DNA of 5,794 bases from Erysipelotrichaceae bacterium (GTDB lineage Bacteria > Bacillota_I > Bacilli_A > Erysipelotrichales > Erysipelotrichaceae), in NCBI GenBank assembly GCA_024709285.1, contig JANJWY010000083.1, positions 1 to 5,794 on the forward strand, in the 5' to 3' direction. Of this stretch, positions 1 to 5,391 are shown piece by piece. Within the stretch, counting starts at the first letter, position 1. The number at the start of each line of letters is the position of its first letter. The notes under the pieces were generated by a model. It made no database searches and was not told the origin of the DNA. It saw only the letters and a list, made by a program, of their open reading frames with translations. The translations under genes were made by a program, and so were the position numbers.

Positions 1-482
1 TCCGCATTGGCTTCAACCAATTCCTTGATGACATCCACTCTAAAGGCCAGACAGGCTTCCATCAAAGCCGAACGCCCCATTTCATCCTGAGCATTCACAT
101 CCGCACCTTTGGCAACCAGATAACTTACAACGTCCGCATGACCCAAGAAGCTTGCTCTCATAAGTGCATTACGGCCTTTGTTATCCAAAGCATTAATATC
201 AGCTCCGGCTTCCGTAAGCATCTTAACGATTCCAAGATGTCCCTTCTTCGCAGCCCCCATGATGGCCGACTTGTCATTGACATCGCGCGTATTGACATCC
301 GCACCATTGTCAAGCAAAAAACGTACGATTTCTTCATGACCGCGTTTAGCTGTTCGCATCAGCGCGGTCCTGCCATCGCCGTTTACAATGTTTACATCGG
401 CACCCTGTTTAAACATAGCACTGACTTTCGCAAAGTCACCGGCCGCAGCCGCATCCCAGAATGTTTTGTTTGTTTGATCCAT
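1..482 (-). CDS. Ankyrin-repeat protein, N-terminal part (cut by left edge)
   Basis: The reverse strand encodes 160 residues from an ATG at 482-480 and stays open to the window edge, so the C-terminus is missing. It starts MDQTNKTFWDAAAAGDFAKV and is made almost wholly of 33-residue ankyrin repeats. The first is degenerate (about residues 4-36). Full repeats follow at about 37-69, 70-102 and 103-135, and another starts at 136. Each shows the family's hallmarks: G-R-(T/N/S)-A-L-M at the first helix, G-H-x-x-(I/V)-V between helices, and G-A-D-(V/I)-N at the loop. There is no signal peptide or membrane segment, so a cytoplasmic protein-binding role is likely; the partner cannot be told. The start is fixed by a strong AAGGAGG (496-490) seven bases upstream. 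Expression probably depends on the leader at 525-712, which carries a small open frame and a terminator. Confidence 0.93.
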   Translation of the reverse strand, partial: MDQTNKTFWDAAAAGDFAKVSAMFKQGADVNIVNGDGRTALMRTAKRGHEEIVRFLLDNGADVNTRDVNDKSAIMGAAKKGHLGIVKMLTEAGADINALDNKGRNALMRASFLGHADVVSYLVAKGADVNAQDEMGRSALMEACLAFRVDVIKELVEANA

Positions 483-489
483 AACAATT

Positions 490-496
490 CCTCCTT
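490..496 (-). promoter_or_regulatory. Strong ribosome binding site of the ankyrin gene
   Basis: AAGGAGG on the minus strand, seven bases before the ATG at 482. It is a near-perfect match to the 16S anti-Shine-Dalgarno sequence and decides the start codon. It lies downstream of the terminator at 525-554, so the site is present only on transcripts that read through that terminator or start after it. Confidence 0.85.
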
Positions 497-524
497 GATT
501 AATCAAACACATCGTTTTCTGATG

Positions 525-554
525 AAAAAAAGACGGGCACATTAAACCCATCTT
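525..554 (-). terminator. Intrinsic terminator between the small leader frame and the ankyrin gene
   Basis: On the minus strand AAGATGGG (554-547) pairs with CCCGTCTT (537-530), giving eight pairs including one G-U, around a nine-base loop. The T-run, seven long, overlaps the stem end and extends to 525. The G-U pair and the T-run exist only in the minus-strand RNA, so the signal points left, towards the ankyrin gene. The first stem base is part of the stop codon (555-553) of the 29-codon frame. It may simply end a short gene or RNA, or act as an attenuator for the ankyrin gene starting 43 bases further on. Confidence 0.72.
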
Positions 555-642
555 AAAACATCAATCGAATTTTCAAACGCACACCAACCGGATTGACAGT
601 TGCCAATACGCTTGATTCTACAGATGGTAAAAGTAAGACCAT
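553..642 (-). CDS. 29-residue leader peptide or small protein upstream of the ankyrin gene
   Basis: An ATG at 642-640 opens a 29-codon frame ending in TAA at 555-553. It begins MVLLLPSVESS and ends VRLKIRLMF. A GAGGTGAG ribosome site (655-648) sits five bases upstream, as good as those of the large genes, and a promoter-like pair lies at 685-712. Six Leu, six Val and one Ile make up 13 of 29 residues. There is no clear signal peptide, although the start is hydrophobic and the end basic. I recognise no family. The stop codon touches the terminator stem at 547-554, so a ribosome there would hide the stem. This is the arrangement expected of a leader peptide controlling attenuation. It could also be an independent small protein with its own terminator, or the preserved 5' end of a lost gene. 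Translation is inferred from the ribosome site only. Confidence 0.42.
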   Translation of the reverse strand: MVLLLPSVESSVLATVNPVGVRLKIRLMF

Positions 643-647
643 ATTAG

Positions 648-655
648 CTCACCTC
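648..655 (-). promoter_or_regulatory. Ribosome binding site of the 29-codon frame
   Basis: GAGGTGAG on the minus strand, five bases before the ATG at 642. The same eight bases precede the M3 peptidase start at 1782, where the downstream gene is certain. That makes this a credible working site and the main evidence that the short frame is translated. Confidence 0.6.
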
Positions 656-684
656 AATTCTGTTGGTACTCTCGTGTTATCTAT

Positions 685-712
685 ATTGTAACCAATCCTA
701 TAAAATACTCAA
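685..712 (-). promoter_or_regulatory. Probable sigma-A promoter for the leader/ankyrin transcript
   Basis: On the minus strand a -35-like TTGAGT (712-707) and a -10-like TACAAT (690-685) are separated by 16 bases. Transcription would begin near 678, about 36 bases before the small frame and about 195 before the ankyrin ATG. The -10 lies inside an ATTG-N4-CAAT inverted repeat (685-696). I saw no convincing second promoter between the terminator and the ankyrin start. Confidence 0.5.
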
Positions 713-739
713 GTGTTTTCACCTAAATCCCACAAAATT

Positions 740-755
740 ATTAAAGCGCTTCCAT
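740..755 (-). promoter_or_regulatory. Possible cre (CcpA) box
   Basis: The minus strand reads ATGGAAGCGCTTTAAT. Against the Bacillota cre consensus WTGNNARCGNWWWCAW the only mismatch is A for C near the 3' end, and the core AAGCGCTT is palindromic. It sits just after the lipoprotein stop codon and about 70 bases upstream of the inferred start near 678. That position would suit activation of, or roadblock control over, the leader/ankyrin transcript. CcpA itself is not in the window, and a single short match can occur by chance. Confidence 0.35.
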
Positions 756-756
756 T

Positions 757-1692
757 TTACTGAGAAATCGTTGAATATGCATATTGCATAAACGATTCCA
801 ACTCATCGGCATCGAGCGTATCCTCAGAACTAACATCAAAACTGTGTTCTTTATCCGCCAGGAAACGACGTCGTGACTGCAAGAAATAGGTTCTTAAAAC
901 ACGTCCGGGAACATCCGGGATAGGATCATTCCACGTGGCATCCAAATACAACCACTCACCATCGACTTCGACGATATTCCACGCATGCTGAATGGATTGA
1001 GCACTGATGATTCCGGACTTGATATCCAAAAGCCTCATCATCTGTAAAAACGCGCGGGCATATCCGCTGCACACCGCAGTCTTCAGATTCAAAGCACCAT
1101 ACGCCGTAAACGATGGATGATCGACATATTTGCTCAAATCCAGTTCAAGAACGCTTTCATCGTACACGATCGTTTTAACCAGATAATCATGCAAAACTTC
1201 AATCTTCTCAACATCGGTCATATCAGCCGTTACTAACGATTCGATCACAGCATTGGACATCCGAAGAACATCTTCAGTATATTTCTCATCCGGTTCGATA
1301 CGGATGTACATCGTCTTATATTGAACGCTGCCCGCCGTTTTATACTCGATGATTCCCTGTTTCAAACTAAAGGGCGATACCATCAGTGTATCGAGATACA
1401 AATATACCCGCTGCAAAGAAATATCTGCCTCAGAGATGTAGGGCACTTCTAAAACGTTGATCTCATAATTCTTATAAAGAAGCAAAGCCAGCTCCTGTTC
1501 CGAAGAAATGGAATACAGTGTCGTTTTGCTGAAAAAATTGCCTAACTGAACCCGTTTGAACGTATGCCCCGGTGCAACCATCTGAGTTGGCTCGATCGTC
1601 CAGGTTTCCTCAAATTTTTCCGAATGAAAAGGCCACAGCGAACAGCCGGACAGTATTACGGTCAATAGAAGTATAAGAATCTTTTTCTTCAT
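757..1692 (-). CDS. Transglutaminase-like domain lipoprotein
   Basis: A 311-residue protein, begun at the ATG 1692-1690 because a GAGGT site (1702-1698) lies five bases before it and the protein then starts with a classic lipoprotein signal. Residues 1-16 hold MKKK and a hydrophobic core ending in the lipobox L14-S15-G16, with C17 as the lipidation site, so export and outer-face membrane anchoring are expected. A longer frame back to a TTG at 1782 would bury this signal and is rejected. Residues about 18-140 are an unrecognised extracellular region. Residues about 150-270 match the transglutaminase-like (TGc) fold, with C208 in TAVCSGYA, H236 in QHAWNIV and D251 in YLDATWNDP forming a complete Cys-His-Asp triad. 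Bacterial members act as peptidases or amide-bond enzymes on proteins or cell-wall peptides; the substrate is unknown here. It is divergent from the M3 peptidase and has no clear terminator of its own. Confidence 0.92.
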   Translation of the reverse strand: MKKKILILLLTVILSGCSLWPFHSEKFEETWTIEPTQMVAPGHTFKRVQLGNFFSKTTLYSISSEQELALLLYKNYEINVLEVPYISEADISLQRVYLYLDTLMVSPFSLKQGIIEYKTAGSVQYKTMYIRIEPDEKYTEDVLRMSNAVIESLVTADMTDVEKIEVLHDYLVKTIVYDESVLELDLSKYVDHPSFTAYGALNLKTAVCSGYARAFLQMMRLLDIKSGIISAQSIQHAWNIVEVDGEWLYLDATWNDPIPDVPGRVLRTYFLQSRRRFLADKEHSFDVSSEDTLDADELESFMQYAYSTISQ

Positions 1693-1720
1693 GAAATACC
1701 TCAGACATTCAAATAAAAGA

Positions 1721-1762
1721 TTGGTGATGTTACTTTTATTTGTTACAAAATCATTGTACAAT
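1721..1762. promoter_or_regulatory. Divergent promoter region with two TTGT/ACAA palindromes
   Basis: The 89-base gap between the lipoprotein and peptidase genes must hold both promoters. It contains TTGTTACAA (1740-1748) and the perfect ten-base palindrome ATTGTACAAT (1753-1762). Rightward, TTGGTG (1721-1726) and TACAAA (1744-1749) are 17 bases apart. Leftward, TTGGTC (1782-1777) and TACAAT (1758-1753) are 18 apart. All -35 matches are weak, so the exact promoters are uncertain. The palindromes could be operator half-sites or simply a -10 readable in both directions. Confidence 0.35.
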
Positions 1763-1781
1763 GAAATCCGAGGTGAGACCA

Positions 1782-3476
1782 ATGAAATTTAATGAATATG
1801 TATATCTTCGACCGGATTTTGATGCGATCAAAGCCGGTGCTTTACAGCTGATTGACAAATTTGTTCAATCGGAAAGCGTTGATGAGCAAGTTGAACTCAT
1901 CAAGCAGTTCAATGCCGATCGTTTTAACGTGATGACAGCCAATGTATTGTGCAGTATCCGCCATTCCATCAACACCAAGGATGAATTTTATGAAGCAGAG
2001 AATAATTACTGGGATCAGCAGGGTCCGTTGTATGAAGAGCTGACAGTTAACTTCTACAAGACATTGTTAGAATCTCCGTTTATCGAACAGCTAAAAGAAC
2101 AGATGCCCCCTGCCTTCTTTAAAATCGTCGAATTTTCACTGAAGTCCTTTGATCCGAAAATCATCGAAGATCTTCAGGAAGAGAACCGCTTGTCATCTGA
2201 ATATCAGAAGCTGATTGCTTCAGCACAAATCGAATTTGACGGTAAAATTTATACGCTGCCGCAACTGACGCCACTGACACAGTCTGTCGATCGCGATATC
2301 CGTAAACGCGCAACCGCTGCCCGTTGGGGATTTTTTGAGCAAAATGAAGCCAAAATTGACGAGATTTACCATGATTTGGTGCAATTGCGAGATAAAATCG
2401 CCAAGAAACTCGGTTACAATAATTTCATCGAGCTTGGCTATATTCGTATGATGCGGTTGGATTACAATGCAGATATGGTGAATGTTTTCCGTAAGCAAGT
2501 CCTTTCGGATATCGTACCTGTTTCCAAGAAACTGTTTCAACGCCAGCAAGACCGTTTGGGACTTGAAAAACTGCTTCACTATGATTTGAGTTTTGAATAT
2601 ACCAGCGGCAATGCCAAACCGATCGGTGATCCCGAATTCATCGTGGCCAACGGTCGCAAGATGTATCACGAGCTTTCCAAAGAGACCGCTGATTTCATCG
2701 ATTTTATGCTTGATCGCGAATTAGTCGATCTTGTAAGCAAACCGGGTAAGGCCGGCGGTGGTTACTGTACGTACATCGCTGATTATCAGTCGCCCTTTAT
2801 TTTCTCGAATTTCAACGGTACTTCCGGCGATATCGATGTTTTGACACATGAAGCCGGCCATGCTTTCCAAGTGTTCTCTTCCCGTCATATTGAAGTACCG
2901 GAGTGTATGTGGCCGACAATGGAAAGTGCTGAGATTCACTCCATGTCGATGGAATTTTTCACTTGGCCGTGGATGGAAAGCTTCTTTGGTGATCAGGCGC
3001 AAAAATATCGTTACTCACATTTGGGTGGTGCGATAAAGTTCATTCCTTACGGAGTGCTGGTCGATCATTTCCAGCATGAAGTTTATGCAAACCCATCCAT
3101 GACACCTTATCAACGGAAAGCCGCTTGGCGTAAATTGCAGAAACAATATTTACCGCATATCGATTATTCGGAAAGTGCATTCCTTGAAAAAGGAACTTAC
3201 TGGTTTCAACAAGCCCATATTTTCCAGATGCCGTTTTACTACATCGACTATACCCTCGCTCAAATCTGTGCGCTTCAATTCTTTAAACGCATTCAAGACA
3301 ACGATGAAACCGCTTGGAAAGATTATCATCATCTTTGTACCCTGGGCGGTACGCTGTCCTTTACCGGCTTAGTCAAAGCAGCCAACCTGAAATCTCCGTT
3401 TGAGGAAGGCTGTGTAAGTTCTGTTATAACGACGATTGATCAATGGTTGGAAGGTGTTGACGACAAAGCCCTTTAA
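1782..3476 (+). CDS. M3-family zinc oligoendopeptidase (PepF-like)
   Basis: A 564-residue cytoplasmic metallopeptidase that should cut short peptides internally, as M3 enzymes do in peptide turnover. The zinc site is clear: H356-E-A-G-H360 gives two ligands and the catalytic E357, and E384 in AEIHSMSME, 28 residues after H356, fits the third ligand. The C-terminal part has the conserved tyrosine-rich stretch around residues 485-500 (FYYIDYTLAQ). Residues 1-about 200 form the helical N-terminal part of the fold. Length and sequence style fit the compact M3B subgroup of Bacillota related to, but distinct from, PepF; true PepF is usually nearer 600 residues. There is no signal peptide. The start at 1782 is chosen because GAGGTGAG (1770-1777) lies four bases before it; in-frame starts at 1740 (TTG) and 1761 (ATG) lack a ribosome site. 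The NERD gene begins one base after its stop. Confidence 0.95.
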   Translation: MKFNEYVYLRPDFDAIKAGALQLIDKFVQSESVDEQVELIKQFNADRFNVMTANVLCSIRHSINTKDEFYEAENNYWDQQGPLYEELTVNFYKTLLESPFIEQLKEQMPPAFFKIVEFSLKSFDPKIIEDLQEENRLSSEYQKLIASAQIEFDGKIYTLPQLTPLTQSVDRDIRKRATAARWGFFEQNEAKIDEIYHDLVQLRDKIAKKLGYNNFIELGYIRMMRLDYNADMVNVFRKQVLSDIVPVSKKLFQRQQDRLGLEKLLHYDLSFEYTSGNAKPIGDPEFIVANGRKMYHELSKETADFIDFMLDRELVDLVSKPGKAGGGYCTYIADYQSPFIFSNFNGTSGDIDVLTHEAGHAFQVFSSRHIEVPECMWPTMESAEIHSMSMEFFTWPWMESFFGDQAQKYRYSHLGGAIKFIPYGVLVDHFQHEVYANPSMTPYQRKAAWRKLQKQYLPHIDYSESAFLEKGTYWFQQAHIFQMPFYYIDYTLAQICALQFFKRIQDNDETAWKDYHHLCTLGGTLSFTGLVKAANLKSPFEEGCVSSVITTIDQWLEGVDDKAL

Positions 3477-3477
3477 T

Positions 3478-4074
3478 ATGTCACCAAAAGATTTTCTTTA
3501 CAAATTATCTCGTAACGGACGCTTCGGTGAGTGGCTCACACATATCCGGGCATTGAGTTTTCCGGGATACAAAAAAGTCGTATCGCATGTGTATTGTGTT
3601 GATCATAATCCTGTGCCCACGGAAATCGATTCAGTGATGGTCACGCGGTTTGGAATCGTTGTCATAGAAACCAAACACTTCTCGGGAACACTGATCGGAC
3701 ATCACAGTCAGGATCAGTGGACATTGCAGTTTAAACATCATAAGCGCAGCGTATACAGCCCCATCCGTCAAAACCAGACGCATATCTATGCACTCAACAA
3801 GGCACTGCCTCAGTACAGACATATCCCTAAGTTTTCCATGATCGTGGTGGATGAAGCCTGTGCATTGCAAGTGACTACGGATGAGGATAATCGCATCGTC
3901 CATCGCAAACAGCTCAACAAGCAGTTGAAACTGTGGCTCAATACGCAGCCGATGATCCTCTCTCGCAAAGAAGTTCGAGAAGCAGCTCAACAGTTGCGCA
4001 AAATGAGACATATCTCAAGGAAAAACAAAAAGACGCATATGCGTCATGTACAAAACAAAAAGCAGCCGGATTAA
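3478..4074 (+). CDS. NERD (nuclease-related) domain protein
   Basis: A 198-residue protein with an N-terminal NERD domain, about residues 12-115. The family pattern is visible: G17-E18 in GRFGEWL, then E49-I-D51 followed by a hydrophobic strand, then I-E64-T-K66 and G70. D51, E64 and K66 match the PD-(D/E)xK-like core, so it may bind or cut nucleic acid, although activity of NERD proteins is mostly predicted. The helix with QNQTHIYALNK (98-108) is also typical. The last 25 residues are very basic (RKMRHISRKNKK), suiting DNA or RNA binding. There is no signal peptide or membrane segment. The ATG is one base after the peptidase stop (TAATATG) and has no ribosome site at proper distance; the nearest, GGAAGG, lies inside the peptidase gene more than 20 bases away. 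Translation therefore probably depends on ribosomes finishing the peptidase. Its stop codon lies in the terminator loop. Confidence 0.85.
   Translation: MSPKDFLYKLSRNGRFGEWLTHIRALSFPGYKKVVSHVYCVDHNPVPTEIDSVMVTRFGIVVIETKHFSGTLIGHHSQDQWTLQFKHHKRSVYSPIRQNQTHIYALNKALPQYRHIPKFSMIVVDEACALQVTTDEDNRIVHRKQLNKQLKLWLNTQPMILSRKEVREAAQQLRKMRHISRKNKKTHMRHVQNKKQPD
4021..4045 (-). terminator. Second, leftward terminator-like hairpin inside the NERD gene end
   Basis: On the minus strand the perfect palindrome GACGCATATGCGTC (4045-4032) forms a five-pair stem with an ATAT loop, followed at once by TTTTTGTTTTT (4031-4021). It lies just beyond the stronger hairpin at 4061-4085 and would act as a backup stop for transcription leaving the MFS gene. 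The stem is short, so efficiency is uncertain. On the plus strand the same bases code for the basic NERD tail. Confidence 0.5.
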
Positions 4075-4091
4075 TTCCGGCTGCTTATTTT
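4052..4091. terminator. Bidirectional intrinsic terminator between the NERD and MFS genes
   Basis: AGCAGCCGGA (4061-4070) and TCCGGCTGCT (4076-4085) form a ten-pair GC-rich stem with a five-base loop. Rightward it is followed by TATTTTATT. Leftward it is followed by TTTTTGTTTT, so it can end both converging transcripts. The NERD stop TAA (4072-4074) is inside the loop and the MFS stop (4092-4090) is just beyond the right arm, so the two genes share this signal with almost no spacer. Confidence 0.88.
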
Positions 4092-5334
4092 ATTGAGCGG
4101 CTTTTTCAGCTTTATCTAATTTTTCTACTTTGACCAACATCCAATAACCGATGACAAACAGTATGATCAATGCCAAGATTCCATTGCGCGATGAACCGGT
4201 CGTAACAGCCATGACCGCAAGAATCATCGGACCAAAGAAATCAGCGAATTTACCGAAGATATCAAAGAAACCAAAGTATTCATTGGACTCATTCTTTGGT
4301 ACAAGTTTACCGTAGAACGAGCGTGACAGCGATTGGATACCGCCCTGAGCAATCCCGACCGCAACGGCCAGTACCCAGAACTCCCATGCCTGATCCAACT
4401 GATAGCCAAACAGCGAAATACCGATATACATCAAGATATAGAACTTTAACAGTTTCAATGCCCCATGCTTCTTCGCCAGTACTCCGGCCAAAATTGCAAA
4501 CGGGAAAGCTACGAACTGAGTGAGCAATAAAGCTCCGATCATCTCGGTAGTGCCGATACCAACTTCACCGCCATACGTCGTTGCCATGGAAATGATGGTA
4601 TAAACACCGTCGATATAACAGAAATACCCGACGATATAATAGAAAATCTTCTTGTTTTTAAAGATTTTTTTCAGAGTTAAGAATACCCGGCCAAATGCTT
4701 TTGAGACGACTTTCTGTTGTGGTTCCAGAAAATATGTCTGTTTGACATTTTTAAGCATCGGGATCGTCAATAATCCCCACCACACAGCCGTAATCAAAAA
4801 TGAAATCTGCGTTGCCTGAGTGGTCGAAATACCAAAAGGTTTGATGAAGATAAGTGCGATACCCACGATAAATGGAATCGTGCTTCCGACATAGCCCCAG
4901 GCATACCCTTGTGAGGAAATCATATCCATGCGTTCATCGGTCGATACATCGACAAGCATGGAATCATAGAAGATGTTACAAGCGGAATATCCGACGCGGG
5001 CGATGATGAATAACAGCAAGAAAGCCATCCAGTCCGTGGTTACAGCCAAACTGAATGCACCTAAAATGCCCATGGCCAGAAATGCCACAAACAGTTTTTT
5101 CTTCATTCCCTTATAATCAGCGATAGCTCCTAGAATCGGTGCCATGACCGCCAAAATAATAACGGCGACGGAGGTGGCGGTTCCCCACCAGGCGGAAACG
5201 ATGTTACTTTCGACACCAGCATTTTCAGCCAGAGCTCTAAAATAAATCGGGATCGTTGCGGTAACACTTAAGATAAATGCAGAATTGGCAATGTCATACA
5301 AAATCCAACTCTTCTCAGCTTTGGTCAGCTTCAT
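4090..5334 (-). CDS. UMF1/Atg22-type MFS transporter
   Basis: A 414-residue inner-membrane protein with about twelve hydrophobic segments in two halves, split by a hydrophilic stretch near residues 195-228. Recognisable signatures of the UMF1 (Atg22-like) branch of the major facilitator superfamily are YDIANSAF (13-20), the loop GAIADYKGMKKK (69-80), GYSACNIFYDSML (115-127), and the C-terminal run from GGIQSLSRSFYG (331-342) to DFFGP (365-369). Atg22 in yeast exports amino acids from the vacuole. The substrate of bacterial members is not settled, so small-molecule efflux is the safe call. The start ATG follows an AAAAGGGG site six bases upstream. A promoter at 5361-5391 suggests independent expression. 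The end is marked by two leftward hairpins. Length is normal and no break is seen. Confidence 0.92.
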   Translation of the reverse strand: MKLTKAEKSWILYDIANSAFILSVTATIPIYFRALAENAGVESNIVSAWWGTATSVAVIILAVMAPILGAIADYKGMKKKLFVAFLAMGILGAFSLAVTTDWMAFLLLFIIARVGYSACNIFYDSMLVDVSTDERMDMISSQGYAWGYVGSTIPFIVGIALIFIKPFGISTTQATQISFLITAVWWGLLTIPMLKNVKQTYFLEPQQKVVSKAFGRVFLTLKKIFKNKKIFYYIVGYFCYIDGVYTIISMATTYGGEVGIGTTEMIGALLLTQFVAFPFAILAGVLAKKHGALKLLKFYILMYIGISLFGYQLDQAWEFWVLAVAVGIAQGGIQSLSRSFYGKLVPKNESNEYFGFFDIFGKFADFFGPMILAVMAVTTGSSRNGILALIILFVIGYWMLVKVEKLDKAEKAAQ

Positions 5335-5360
5335 ACATTTCCCCTTTTCTTTTTGTTTTC

Positions 5361-5391
5361 ATTATATCAGAGATTTATTATTTGTTGTAAA
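5361..5391 (-). promoter_or_regulatory. Extended -10 promoter of the MFS gene
   Basis: The minus strand has a perfect TATAAT (5366-5361) preceded by TGA, giving the extended -10 form TGNTATAAT. A -35-like TTTACA (5391-5386) lies 19 bases upstream; this spacing is long, but an extended -10 tolerates that. Transcription would start near 5354, about 20 bases before the MFS ATG. The TGA is also the stop codon of the upstream U32 gene. Confidence 0.65.

Noticed and set aside
97..410. Short repeated strings such as ACATCCGCACC, as possible DNA repeats.
   Set aside because: They encode the G-A-D-V-N part of successive ankyrin repeats at protein-repeat spacing and are not a CRISPR array or mobile element.
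138..545. A plus-strand open frame of 135 codons across the ankyrin gene.
   Set aside because: It is antisense to clear ankyrin repeats, has no ribosome site, and its long open stretch follows from the repeated codon pattern on the other strand.
525..712. A known riboswitch or T-box in the ankyrin leader.
   Set aside because: About 150 bases lie between promoter and terminator and 90 of these are the small frame; I saw no T-box sequence or recognisable aptamer core.
1693..1782. A longer lipoprotein starting at the TTG near 1782.
   Set aside because: It would add 30 residues before the signal peptide and use a site overlapping the peptidase start; the ATG at 1692 has a good ribosome site and begins a textbook lipoprotein signal.
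2220..2669. A minus-strand open frame of 149 codons inside the M3 peptidase gene.
   Set aside because: It is antisense to a well-conserved enzyme, with no ribosome site and no recognisable domain.
3436..3477. A NERD start inside the end of the peptidase gene (TTG 3436, GTG 3454 or TTG 3457).
   Set aside because: None has a ribosome site at the usual distance and the NERD domain does not need the extra residues; the ATG at 3478 fits stop-start coupling.
3631..4011. A minus-strand open frame of 126 codons inside the NERD gene.
   Set aside because: It lies opposite the conserved NERD core and the leftward terminators at 4021-4085 stand before it; no ribosome site is seen.
5335..5366. A terminator between the U32 and MFS genes.
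   Set aside because: The stretch is A-rich on the minus strand with no inverted repeat; it holds only the promoter and ribosome site of the MFS gene.
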